Assembly (NCBI RefSeq): GCF_003001675.1
Contig: NZ_PVYW01000005.1
Span: 1 to 64,000, forward strand
Length of the DNA: 64,000 bases
Source: Cohnella sp. SGD-V74
Lineage (GTDB): Bacteria > Bacillota > Bacilli > Paenibacillales > Paenibacillaceae
Direction of reading: 5' to 3'
Below are positions 38,391-48,054 of the stretch, piece after piece. A program made the position numbers and the translations under genes. Positions within the stretch are counted from its first letter, which is position 1. Each line of letters begins with the position of its first letter. Under the pieces are notes generated by a model, which worked only from the letters and a program-made list of their open reading frames with translations, ran no database searches and was not told where the DNA came from.

Positions 38391-39008
38391 GTGAATCTGT
38401 TCAGGAATAACGCGGATTTCAAGCTGGACGTGCTTCGGGAGGTCGGCAACATCGGCGCCGGCAATGCGGCGACCGCATTGTCTACGCTGCTTAACAAACC
38501 GGTGGACATGGCGGTGCCTACCGTGAACCTGCTTCCGTTCGAAGAGATCGCCGAGCGGGTCGGAGGTTCGGAGGCGGTCGTGATCGCCATTTTCCTTCGT
38601 GTCGAAGGCGACGCTCCCGGCAATATGTTCTTCATTATCAACCGGGAGCCGGCGCGCCGGATTCTGCAAGGCTTGCTCGGATTCAACGCGGCGGAGAACG
38701 ACGAATACAGCGAGCTGGAGCTGTCCGCGCTGAACGAGATCGGCAACATTCTGGCAGGCTCGTACTTGTCCTCGCTGGCGGATTTCACCGGCCTGAGGAT
38801 GTCGCCTACCGTGCCTTCCCTGGCAGTGGACATGGCGGGGGCGATCCTGAGCTACGGTCTGCTTCAATTCGGCACGATGGGCGACGACGCTCTGCTCATA
38901 GATACGACTTTCCTGGAAGGGCAGCAGGAGGCCGAAGGCCATTTCTTCCTCATTCCGGACCCGGAGTCGTTCGAGAAGCTCTTTCGTGCGTTAGGAGTGC
39001 CGTTCTGA
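38391..39008 (+). CDS. cheC: CheY-P phosphatase CheC
   Basis: CheC dephosphorylates CheY-P and regulates CheD. It has 205 residues with both phosphatase helices intact: LREVGNIGAGNAATALSTLL and LNEIGNILAGSYLSSLADF. GTG start at 38391. Its stop overlaps the cheD start by one base (TGATG), indicating translational coupling to its partner. Confidence 0.95.
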   Translation: MNLFRNNADFKLDVLREVGNIGAGNAATALSTLLNKPVDMAVPTVNLLPFEEIAERVGGSEAVVIAIFLRVEGDAPGNMFFIINREPARRILQGLLGFNAAENDEYSELELSALNEIGNILAGSYLSSLADFTGLRMSPTVPSLAVDMAGAILSYGLLQFGTMGDDALLIDTTFLEGQQEAEGHFFLIPDPESFEKLFRALGVPF

Positions 39009-39502
39009 TGACCGAGGGCACGTTGATCAAAGTCGGAATGGCTGATCTGAATATCGCGGAAGGGGGGGCGGTGCTCAAGACGACGGGATTAGGCTCGTGC
39101 GTCGGCTTGACGTTATTCGATCCCGACTTGCGCATCGGCGGAATGGCGCACATTATGCTGCCGTCCTCCGACATCGCGCGCGAAGGTCAGCTGAATATCG
39201 CCAAATACGCGGACACGGCCGTCCCCGAGCTCGTGAACAGGCTGAGAAGCAGAGGCGCGGCGATCCATCGCCTGATCGCCAAAATGGCCGGGGGAGCGCA
39301 AATGTTCGCTTTCATGGGCGGCGCGGATACGATGAGAATCGGACCTCGCAACGTGGAAGCGACGAAGTTGGAGCTGGAGCGGTTCTCGATCCGTCTCGTG
39401 TCCGAGGACACCGGAGGCAACTACGGACGGACGGTGGAGCTGTACAGCCATACCGGCATTTTTCTTATTCGCAGCGTGCAGCACGGAGTAAAGGAGATTT
39501 AA
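39008..39502 (+). CDS. cheD: Chemoreceptor glutamine deamidase CheD
   Basis: CheD deamidates receptors and forms an adaptation complex with CheC. It has 164 residues; the nucleophile is Cys31 in TTGLGSCVGLTLFD, and GGMAHIMLP carries the histidine. Position and overlap with cheC match Bacillus. Confidence 0.95.
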   Translation: MTEGTLIKVGMADLNIAEGGAVLKTTGLGSCVGLTLFDPDLRIGGMAHIMLPSSDIAREGQLNIAKYADTAVPELVNRLRSRGAAIHRLIAKMAGGAQMFAFMGGADTMRIGPRNVEATKLELERFSIRLVSEDTGGNYGRTVELYSHTGIFLIRSVQHGVKEI

Positions 39503-39503
39503 G

Positions 39504-39932
39504 ATGAAAGGTTCCTGGCGATTCATCATCGGATTCGGAGTTTTCGGAGCGCTGCTCACCGGCTTGATCTCCCTGTCGAACAATCCGCTGGGAACGACGC
39601 TGCTCAGAAGCTTTTACGCTTTTCTGGCGTTCGCCGCATTGGCGCTGGCCGCAAGCTTCGTGCTCGGGCAGCTGCTTGCTCCCGGCAAGCCGGCTGTAAG
39701 CGGGACCCCGGCCGAGGACGACCGCGGAAGCTTGCTTGATCTGACGACACCGGACGAAGGCGACGCCTTGTCGGAGATGCTGAAGGAGCAATGGACCGAC
39801 GGCAAGCCGGAAACGGCGAAGGAAGAGGAAGTCAAGGGCTTCCAGCCTTTGCAGCCCAAGCGGGTGGTGTCGCTCGATAATCCGAATCCGGAGGAAGTGG
39901 CTCAGGCGATACGGCGCCTGACGGACGAATAA
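39504..39932 (+). CDS. Unknown membrane protein between cheD and sigD
   Basis: I do not recognise this 142-residue protein. It has two predicted membrane helices, about 8-25 (IIGFGVFGALLTGLISLS) and 36-56 (YAFLAFAALALAASFVLGQL), then an acidic cytoplasmic tail with short conserved-looking ends (EEVKGFQPLQPKRV and NPEEVAQAIRRLTDE). It begins one base after the cheD stop and ends 16 nt before sigD, so it belongs to the operon. A flagellar or chemotaxis role is inferred only from position. Confidence 0.75.
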   Translation: MKGSWRFIIGFGVFGALLTGLISLSNNPLGTTLLRSFYAFLAFAALALAASFVLGQLLAPGKPAVSGTPAEDDRGSLLDLTTPDEGDALSEMLKEQWTDGKPETAKEEEVKGFQPLQPKRVVSLDNPNPEEVAQAIRRLTDE

Positions 39933-39948
39933 GGATGGTGAGGCTAGA

Positions 39949-40737
39949 ATGGTCGATCAAACACGTTCCCGGTTGTCCCATCAGGATTTATGGCAGCGAT
40001 GGAAAGACGACGAGGACCCGGATGCGAGAAAAAGGCTGATCGAACACTATTTGCCGCTCGTGGATTACGTCTCCAGCCGTATGGCGGTGGGTTTGCCGAA
40101 AAACGTAACGAAAGACGATCTTGCGAGCAACGGCGCCATGGGGCTGATCGACGCGATCGAGAAGTTCGACTATCGGCGCGGCTTGCAGTTCGAGACGTAT
40201 GCTTCATGGAGAATCAGAGGGGCGATCATCGACGGGCTTAGGCAAGGAGACTGGGTGCCCCGCTCGGTTCGTGATAAAGCGAAAAAAATCGAGGACGCCT
40301 ATGCGGTACTGGAGCAGCGGCATTTAAGATCTGCTTCGGACGACGAGATATGCGACTATTTGAATATTAGCAACAAAGAGTTTCAGCAAATGCTTCAGGA
40401 AGTAGCGGTCGCGGCCGTATTCTCTCTGGAGGATCCGATCCGCGAGGAAGAATCCGAGACCCGTCTGTCGCTGCTCGTCGACGACAAAGCGGTCAGCCCG
40501 GAATCGAAAGTTCACGAGACGTATTTGAAGGACTCTCTGAAATACGGCATAGAGAAGCTCACGGAGAAGGAACGCACCGTAATCTCTTTGTTTTATTACG
40601 AGGACTTGTCGTTAAGCGAGATCGCGGAAGTGATGTGCCTATCGCCTTCGAGAATTTCCCAATTGCATTCCAAAGCGATTTTGAGGCTTCGGGGGGCGCT
40701 CGCGAAACATAAGGAACAGTTGCTTCAAAACGGATAA
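39949..40737 (+). CDS. sigD: Flagellar sigma factor SigD (FliA/sigma-28)
   Basis: SigD directs transcription of late flagellar, chemotaxis and autolysin genes. It has 262 residues: region 2 (LPLVDYVSSRMAVGLPK to FETYASWRIRGAIIDGLR) and region 4 (LTEKERTVISLFYYEDLSLS then ISQLHSKAILRLRGAL). The strong homology and its place at the end of the fla/che genes make the call secure. Confidence 0.97.
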   Translation: MVDQTRSRLSHQDLWQRWKDDEDPDARKRLIEHYLPLVDYVSSRMAVGLPKNVTKDDLASNGAMGLIDAIEKFDYRRGLQFETYASWRIRGAIIDGLRQGDWVPRSVRDKAKKIEDAYAVLEQRHLRSASDDEICDYLNISNKEFQQMLQEVAVAAVFSLEDPIREEESETRLSLLVDDKAVSPESKVHETYLKDSLKYGIEKLTEKERTVISLFYYEDLSLSEIAEVMCLSPSRISQLHSKAILRLRGALAKHKEQLLQNG

Positions 40738-40752
40738 TAGGGGGCGTTGACG

Positions 40753-42168
40753 ATGCCTGACAATGGAAGCTTCTCCATGGAGGAAGGACTGCAAGTTACG
40801 ATTTCCGAAGACAAAATGAATGCGTATCTGGTATTCAAGCGGGTGGAAGGGGATCCTAAGTTTACCGCCCGCGAACTGGAGCAGTACTTGTCGTCGCAAG
40901 GCATCAAGTCGGGGCTGCAGTCGGATGCGATCTATTTGATCTCGCAACGGCCCCAGGACTTCTACTTCGCGCAGAACGTCGTCGCCGTCGGCACGCCGCC
41001 CAAGCCGGGCAAGGACGGCTATATCAAGCTTCTGTACGGCGAGGACGAGGAAGAGAACCGCGGCCCCGTCGAGCGCGAGGACGGCAGCGTCGACTACAAG
41101 CAGGTCACGAAGCTGGCCAACGTGAAGGCGGGTCAGCTGATCGCCGAGCGGGTTCCCGCGGAACCGGGCGTTCCGGGCAAAGCCGTCACGGGAGAAGATA
41201 TCGCCCCGAGAGAAGGCAAGGACACCCATTTCAAGATCGGCAAAAACGTCGTCGTCAATCCCGAGAAAGTGGCGATGTACGCGGCGATCGACGGCTTGGT
41301 GACGAAGACCGACAAGGATAAGCTGAACGTCTTTCCCGTGTACGAAGTGAACGGCGACGTCGATTACAATATCGGCAACATCGAATTTGTCGGCACGGTC
41401 GTCGTCCGCGGCAATATTTTGACCGGATTCCGCGTCAAGGCGTCGGGAGACATCCGCGTGACGGGCGGCATCGAGGGCGCCGAGGTCGAATCCGACGGTT
41501 CGATCGAAATTACGGGCGGAATTATTGGAACGAACAAAGGATATGTCAAGGCCGGACGCAACGTTCGCTGCTCGTTTATTCAAGAGGGGAACGTCATTGC
41601 CGGCGAGGACGTGCTGGTGACCCAGAGCATTATGCACTCGAACGTCCGCGCCGGCAAATCGGTCAAATGCCTGGGAGCCAAAGGGCTGATCGTGGGCGGC
41701 ACGATCCAGGCGGGAGAACGGGTGACGGCGAGAATGATCGGCAACTCGATGTCGACGGCGACGGTCGTCGAGGTCGGCGTCAGGCCGGAACTCCGCCAGG
41801 AGCTCGGCGACTTGCGCACGACGATGCGCCAATTGTCCGAGAGCTTGGACAAGACGGAGAAAGCACTGTCCATGCTCGACCAGATGGCTTCGGCCGGTCA
41901 GCTCAGCGGCGACAAGCTGGCGCTGCGGGTCAAGCTGACGGCGACGAAGCGGCAGACGACCGAGGAGCTGCAGAGCGCCAAGGAACGCGTGCTGGAAATC
42001 GAAAAGACGCTGGAAGACGCGACGACGGCGCGCGTGGACGCGGTTCATACGTTATGGGGCGGCACGAAAATCGTGATCGGAAGATATACGAGGTTCGTGA
42101 AGGACGCTTCGCAGAGAGTCACTTTCCGGTTTACGGACGGAGACATCGTGATGGTTCCGTTCTACTGA
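40753..42168 (+). CDS. fapA: FapA family protein (DUF342)
   Basis: This 471-residue protein has a short N-terminal domain, then the FapA/DUF342 beta-helix repeats (GDVDYNIGNIEFVGTVVVRG, GDIRVTGGIEGAEVESDGSI, GTIQAGERVTARMIG), a coiled coil at about 345-420 and a small C-terminal domain. FapA proteins are linked to flagella and surface polarity in several bacteria; the biochemical role is unclear. ATG 40753 is chosen over TTG 40747. It starts 15 nt after sigD, so it is probably cotranscribed. Confidence 0.85.
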   Translation: MPDNGSFSMEEGLQVTISEDKMNAYLVFKRVEGDPKFTARELEQYLSSQGIKSGLQSDAIYLISQRPQDFYFAQNVVAVGTPPKPGKDGYIKLLYGEDEEENRGPVEREDGSVDYKQVTKLANVKAGQLIAERVPAEPGVPGKAVTGEDIAPREGKDTHFKIGKNVVVNPEKVAMYAAIDGLVTKTDKDKLNVFPVYEVNGDVDYNIGNIEFVGTVVVRGNILTGFRVKASGDIRVTGGIEGAEVESDGSIEITGGIIGTNKGYVKAGRNVRCSFIQEGNVIAGEDVLVTQSIMHSNVRAGKSVKCLGAKGLIVGGTIQAGERVTARMIGNSMSTATVVEVGVRPELRQELGDLRTTMRQLSESLDKTEKALSMLDQMASAGQLSGDKLALRVKLTATKRQTTEELQSAKERVLEIEKTLEDATTARVDAVHTLWGGTKIVIGRYTRFVKDASQRVTFRFTDGDIVMVPFY

Positions 42169-42190
42169 TCCCGAATCGAGGTGATGCGAC

Positions 42191-42511
42191 GTGAGCTACA
42201 AACCGATCGATATGCAGGTTTCTATGCCGCGTTCCGTGGAGATGACGTCGCTGCAGCATCAGCAGCAGCAGCGCCCGACCACGGAGCAGGGGCTGCTTGG
42301 CCAGCAGGCGATGAAGACGGCGGAACAGAACGCGACGAGAAGCAACAAGGCGGAATCCGCTTCGGGAGGAACGATCTCCGAGCGGGAGCCTCGCGAGCGG
42401 AATAAGCGGAAGCCGGGGGCGAAGACGTCCTCGTCGCAGGATCAGGCCGCGGAGGAGAGCAAAGCCCCGGAGCATCCGTATAAAGGAAGACACATCGATT
42501 TTATGGGCTGA
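42191..42511 (+). CDS. Small hydrophilic protein of unknown function, sigD operon
   Basis: This 106-residue protein starts at GTG 42191 with AGGTGATG upstream. It begins MSYKPIDMQVSMPRSVEM, has a Gln/Lys/Glu-rich disordered middle and a defined end, HPYKGRHIDFMG. Conserved head and tail around a variable linker suggests a binding adaptor. I cannot assign a function; it resembles small conserved proteins in sigD-rpsB regions of other Firmicutes. Confidence 0.75.
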   Translation: MSYKPIDMQVSMPRSVEMTSLQHQQQQRPTTEQGLLGQQAMKTAEQNATRSNKAESASGGTISEREPRERNKRKPGAKTSSSQDQAAEESKAPEHPYKGRHIDFMG

Positions 42512-42548
42512 CCGCAGCATGATCGGCAAGATGAGAGGAGAGTTCAGG

Positions 42549-43154
42549 GTGGAACCGTGGTTTTACATTGTTGCGCTCGGGGCCGCGATAACCGGGTTTG
42601 CGTGGATGATGCCCAAATCCGGCGATGTCGGCCCCAAGCAGGAGTTCGTCAGCGAAGAGTCGTATAACCGGCTGCTCGAGGACTTGGAGGCGGAAAATCG
42701 CGAGCTGCTGGACGCGGTCGCCAAGTTCAAGCGCGAGCACGACGGCACGGTCGAGACGCTCGGAAGCAGAATCGTCGAATTGGAGCAGCAGATGAAGTCG
42801 TTGACGGAACAGTCCCGCCTCCCCGCAGCGCCAGCGGATTACCCCCCCTCGGCTTCTCCTCTTGCTACAACTCCCGCTCGTTCAACAAGCACATCCAATC
42901 CTGCGGAAGCTCCATCCGTCGTCGATGCCGTCGCACCGACGATCGCCGCCTACGCCGCAGATGCGGCGCCGGAATCGTCGGCCTTCCCGGAGACCGAGCT
43001 GCCGCCGGCGACGATACGCGGCCGATACGCGGAGCTGCTGGATATGCACGAGAAGGGCAAATCCGTCGAACAGATCGCCAAAGCGACCGGCATGAACAAG
43101 GGCGAAGTGCAGCTTATTTTGCAATTGGCCAGACAGGAGGAGCGGCATGCGTAA
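42549..43154 (+). CDS. SwrB-like membrane-anchored coiled-coil protein
   Basis: This protein has 201 residues from GTG 42549 (AGGAGAG just upstream). It has one N-terminal membrane helix (WFYIVALGAAITGFAWMM), a coiled coil (about 30-80), a low-complexity stretch, and a C-terminal helix-turn-helix-like end, IRGRYAELLDMHEKGKSVEQ with IAKATGMNKGEVQLILQL. B. subtilis SwrB (YlxL), encoded just after sigD, has this layout and helps activate the flagellar export gate. ATG 42519 would add ten residues. Homology is likely but inferred. Confidence 0.65.
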   Translation: MEPWFYIVALGAAITGFAWMMPKSGDVGPKQEFVSEESYNRLLEDLEAENRELLDAVAKFKREHDGTVETLGSRIVELEQQMKSLTEQSRLPAAPADYPPSASPLATTPARSTSTSNPAEAPSVVDAVAPTIAAYAADAAPESSAFPETELPPATIRGRYAELLDMHEKGKSVEQIAKATGMNKGEVQLILQLARQEERHA

Positions 43155-43716
43155 ACATCGAAGCTGGCTGATGGGATTCGGAATCGGGCTGATCGTCGGC
43201 GCGATCATGCTGCAGATGATTACGTTCGCCGAGAAGCAGAACGCGCCTTTGCCCCAGGAGCAGATGACGCCCGAGGAGCTTAGCGACGAAGCGAAGAAGG
43301 CAGGCTTGCTGCTGCTCACTCAGGAGCAGCTCGATGCGCGCGTGCAGGAGGCCGTGGCTGCGTCGGAGCAGGAGGGCCAGGGCGAATCCTCCGGAGAGGA
43401 AGGCGATTCCGGGCAGCCGGATGCCTCAGGAGAGGAGCAGACGGCCTCGGAGGCGCCGTCCGCGACGCCGAATTCCGAGAGTGAAGAGGCGCCCCCCGCT
43501 GCCGAAGCGACGGAGCAGGTGTCCCTGTACATCAGCTACGGAATGAGTCTGACGGAAGTCGGGCAAGAGCTGCTGAAGCTCGGCGTCATCGACGACGTCA
43601 AAGTTTTTATCGAAGAGACGAGGCCGGTCGCCACGAAGATGAAAGTCGGAACGGCCGTCTTCAAGGGGAAGCCGACGTATCAGGAAATTATGGACGAGCT
43701 TGTGCGCAAGAAGTAA
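43147..43716 (+). CDS. Membrane protein with MltG/YceG-like N-terminal LysM-type domain
   Basis: This 189-residue protein has one membrane helix (about 8-25), a Glu/Ser/Ala-rich linker (about 75-120) and a C-terminal domain, VSLYISYGMSLTEVGQELLK and VGTAVFKGKPTYQEIMDELV. The last part resembles the small domain preceding the catalytic part of endolytic transglycosylase MltG. The catalytic domain itself is absent, so it is probably a wall-binding or regulatory protein. Overlaps the previous gene by 8 nt. Confidence 0.6.
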   Translation: MRKHRSWLMGFGIGLIVGAIMLQMITFAEKQNAPLPQEQMTPEELSDEAKKAGLLLLTQEQLDARVQEAVAASEQEGQGESSGEEGDSGQPDASGEEQTASEAPSATPNSESEEAPPAAEATEQVSLYISYGMSLTEVGQELLKLGVIDDVKVFIEETRPVATKMKVGTAVFKGKPTYQEIMDELVRKK

Positions 43717-43750
43717 GCATGACCTAGTTGACCGTTATGGAGATGACGCT

Positions 43751-44059
43751 ATGGGGCACCCGCGGGAACAAAGGCGGGAATGGATCTCGAATAACCGCTT
43801 CGCTGCCGGCTCCGCCCTAGCGGGGACGGCATCCCTATGTTTAATGGGCGTTTTCGTTTACGAGTTTTATGCGCATTTCTTAACCGGCGGCAACGAGCAG
43901 CTGCTTTATTTATTCGGCGCAGCGGGTTTTTCCTTGCTGGGTCTGCTTTTTTCTCTCTACTCCACGAAACGGGTTAAGGCCTCTTCGCGGATTTTGAATT
44001 GGATCGGTTTCTATTTGTGCTTGGCCCCTTTTGCCGTTATGCTGTGGGCGCTGAAATAA
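43751..44059 (+). CDS. Small membrane protein of unknown function
   Basis: This 102-residue protein starts at ATG 43751 with GGAGATGA upstream. It shows three predicted membrane helices (AAGSALAGTASLCLMGVFVY, LLYLFGAAGFSLLGLLFSLY, WIGFYLCLAPFAVMLWAL) and few loops. No family recognised. It is the last gene before the rpsB promoter and may be the end of the fla/che transcript. Confidence 0.65.
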   Translation: MGHPREQRREWISNNRFAAGSALAGTASLCLMGVFVYEFYAHFLTGGNEQLLYLFGAAGFSLLGLLFSLYSTKRVKASSRILNWIGFYLCLAPFAVMLWALK

Positions 44060-44153
44060 GCAAATGCCGCATTCTCTTTGCATCGCGATGAAGCGCATCG
44101 CCGCGCGATTCGCGCGTGCGCTAAGAAATTTGCCGAAGCGAAGCGCTGGGCCA

Positions 44154-44182
44154 TTGCGCGACGGTTGACGATATGGTATATT
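44154..44182 (+). promoter_or_regulatory. Sigma-A promoter for rpsB
   Basis: TTGCGC at 44154 and TATATT at 44177 are separated by 17 bp. This leaves a leader of about 125 nt before rpsB with hairpin-prone sequence, plausible for S2 autoregulation. No clear terminator precedes it, so readthrough from the upstream genes is possible. Confidence 0.6.
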
Positions 44183-44314
44183 ATTTCTCGGTGTAAAAAA
44201 CACACGCTTTTCAATTCCGTCAACGGTGCTTGTTTGGGAGATCCGGACGAGTTTTGGCGGAAAGCGCGAGAAGCGGCGGACGATTCACCAAAAACCACTA
44301 GGAGGTGCAGGAAG

Positions 44315-45013
44315 ATGGCAGTCATTTCCATGAAGCAGCTGCTTGAAGCAGGCGTGCATTTCGGTCACCAGACACGTCGTTGGAACCCGAAAATGGATAA
44401 GTACATCTTTACTGAACGTAACGGCATTTACATTATCGATTTGCAAAAAACGGTTAAGAAAGTCGACGAGGCGTACAACTTCGTGCGTCAACTCGCAGAG
44501 AACGGCGGAACGATGCTGTTCGTAGGAACGAAGAAGCAAGCTCAGGATTCCGTTAAGGAAGAAGCGGAGCGCAGCGGTCAATACTATATCAACCAACGTT
44601 GGTTGGGCGGTACGCTGACGAACTTCTCCACGATCCAGAAGCGTACGGACCGTCTGCACCAGCTGGACAAATGGGAACAAGACGGCACGTTCGAAGTGCT
44701 GCCTAAGAAAGAAGTCATCATTCTCCGCAAGGAGAAAGAGCGTCTCGAGAAATTCCTCGGCGGCATCAAGAACATGCGCAAGCTGCCGGACGCCCTCTTC
44801 ATCATCGATCCGCGCAAAGAGCGCATCGCGGTAGCGGAAGCTCGCAAGCTGGGCATCCCGATTGTCGGCATCGTCGACACGAACTGCGATCCGGACGAGA
44901 TTGACTACGTTATCCCTGGTAACGATGACGCGATCCGCGCGGTTAAGCTGCTGACGGCCAAGATGGCCGACGCGATCGTCGAATCCCGCCAAGGCGAAGA
45001 GACGACGGCTTAA
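44315..45013 (+). CDS. rpsB: 30S ribosomal protein S2
   Basis: S2 binds the small subunit with S1-type function at the mRNA platform. It has 232 residues with [32 protein letters not shown] and the C-terminal [27 protein letters not shown] at 44301-44307 sets the start. The frame is open far upstream but without a site. Confidence 0.97.
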   Translation: MAVISMKQLLEAGVHFGHQTRRWNPKMDKYIFTERNGIYIIDLQKTVKKVDEAYNFVRQLAENGGTMLFVGTKKQAQDSVKEEAERSGQYYINQRWLGGTLTNFSTIQKRTDRLHQLDKWEQDGTFEVLPKKEVIILRKEKERLEKFLGGIKNMRKLPDALFIIDPRKERIAVAEARKLGIPIVGIVDTNCDPDEIDYVIPGNDDAIRAVKLLTAKMADAIVESRQGEETTA

Positions 45014-45051
45014 TCAAGGAAAATTCCGGTTCGAACATACAGTCACGATCG

Positions 45052-45091
45052 AAGGGTGGTCAGAAGGGTAACTTCTCACCGCCCTTTTTTT
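45052..45091 (+). terminator. Terminator or attenuator between rpsB and tsf
   Basis: AAGGGTGGT-C-AGAAG pairs with CTTCT-C-ACCGCCCTT around GGGTAA, followed by seven T. As tsf has no obvious promoter of its own, it may be partly read through. Confidence 0.85.
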
Positions 45092-45157
45092 CCAAAAAAA
45101 GATCAGCCTCACTCGCGCTCGAGGGCGCGGGGAGCACCTACTTAGGAGGAGTCCCCC

Positions 45158-46603
<1,446 letters not shown>

Positions 46604-46604
<1 letters not shown>

Positions 46605-47158
46605 TGCCGCAAGCGATTAAAAAAGACGCCGAAGAACGCATGGAGAAGGCGTTGGGCGCATTGAAACGGGACCTTGTTACCTTGAGAGCGGGCCGCGCGT
46701 CGGCCGCGATGCTGGACCGCGTGCAAGCCGAATATTACGGAACGCTTACGCCGATCAACCAGATGGGCGCGATCAACACGCCGGATTCCCGCACGATCAT
46801 CATTACGCCGTGGGATAAGACGGCGCTGTCCGCGATCGAGAAAGCGATCCAGAAGTCGGATCTCGGCCTTACTCCGGCCAACGACGGCTCGATCATTCGC
46901 CTGAACATCCCGCCGCTGACGGAAGAGCGCCGCGCGGAGCTGGCGAAATCGACGAAGAAGTTCGGAGAAGAGGCGAAGGTGGCGATCCGCAACATTCGCC
47001 GCGACGCCAACGACGAGATCAAGAAGAAGGAAAAAGGCGAGATTTCCGAGGACGAGTCCCGTCGCCACCAGGACGACGTGCAGAAGCTGACGGACCGTTT
47101 CGTCGCCGAGGTGGACAAAATTTTGGCCGCCAAAGAAAAAGAAATCATGGAAGTGTAA
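46604..47158 (+). CDS. frr: Ribosome recycling factor
   Basis: RRF splits post-termination ribosomes with EF-G. It has 184 residues, as usual, with [20 protein letters not shown] and the C-terminal helix. Translationally coupled to pyrH (TAATG). Confidence 0.97.
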
Positions 47159-47172
47159 AGGGTAAGCGCACG

Positions 47173-47205
47173 ACCCCTCCGCAAGGTGGGGTTTATTCTC
47201 TTTTG
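47173..47205 (+). terminator. Possible weak terminator after frr
   Basis: ACCCC-T-CC and GG-T-GGGGT form a short stem with one T-T mismatch, followed by a broken T-rich run (TTATTCTCTTTT). Confidence 0.4.
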
Positions 47206-47249
47206 ACTGGCTACAGGGTGAGCGTTGCCGCTACTAGGGGGAAGCAAAG

Positions 47250-48050
47250 ATGGGTCTGTTCGGAAAATGGTTCCGCAAGCTGCGCGTCGGAGCGTTCACG
47301 GCAGAAGATATGGAACGGATGCGGGCGGACGATGACGAACTGCCGTCCGGCGACAACATTCCGAAGCACGTGGCGATCATTATGGACGGGAACGGCCGCT
47401 GGGCGAAGATGAGAGGATTGCCCCGCATCGCCGGGCACCATAATGGAATGAAGGCCGTGAAGCGCATCACGAAAGCCGCCGATCGTGTCGGCGTCGAAGT
47501 GTTGACGCTGTACGCCTTCTCCACGGAAAACTGGAAAAGGCCGAAGGCGGAAGTCGAATTCCTGATGAAGCTGCCTCAGGAGTTTCTGGCGATCGAGCTG
47601 GAGGAATTGATCGAGAACAACGTTCAGGTCCGGATGATGGGCGATCGGGGGCAGCTCCCCGACCATACGGTGGCCGCGGTCGAAGAGGCGGTACGCAGGA
47701 CGGCGCACAATACGGGTCTCATTTTGAACTTTGCCCTGAATTACGGGAGCCGGCACGAAATGCTGGAAGCGGTCAAGGAGGTCGCCCGGCAGGCCGCTGC
47801 CGGGAAGGTCGATCCGGAGGCGCTGGAAGAAGCCGATTTCGAGAAGAGGCTGCTGAGCAGCGGCTTGCCGGACCCGGACCTGCTGATCCGGACGAGCGGC
47901 GAGCTACGGCTCAGCAACTTCATGCTGTGGCAGCTTGCCTACAGCGAGTTCTGGTTCACCGACGTGTTCTGGCCGGAATTCGGCGAACGGCATCTGTACG
48001 ATGCGATCAGAGAATATCAGCGGCGCGCGCGCCGCTACGGAGGGCTGTGA
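47250..48050 (+). CDS. uppS: Undecaprenyl diphosphate synthase (cis-prenyltransferase)
   Basis: UppS makes the C55 lipid carrier for wall synthesis. It has 266 residues with the signature IIMDGNGRWAKMRGLPR (catalytic Asp46), TLYAFSTENWKRP, and the C-terminal IRTSGELRLSNFMLWQ. cdsA starts 4 nt after the stop. Confidence 0.96.
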   Translation: MGLFGKWFRKLRVGAFTAEDMERMRADDDELPSGDNIPKHVAIIMDGNGRWAKMRGLPRIAGHHNGMKAVKRITKAADRVGVEVLTLYAFSTENWKRPKAEVEFLMKLPQEFLAIELEELIENNVQVRMMGDRGQLPDHTVAAVEEAVRRTAHNTGLILNFALNYGSRHEMLEAVKEVARQAAAGKVDPEALEEADFEKRLLSSGLPDPDLLIRTSGELRLSNFMLWQLAYSEFWFTDVFWPEFGERHLYDAIREYQRRARRYGGL

Positions 48051-48054
48051 CGGC

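Noticed and set aside
44078..44314. N-terminal extension of rpsB (open frame from 44078)
   Set aside because: It crosses the rpsB promoter and leader; S2 begins at [10 protein letters not shown] with GGAGGTG upstream.
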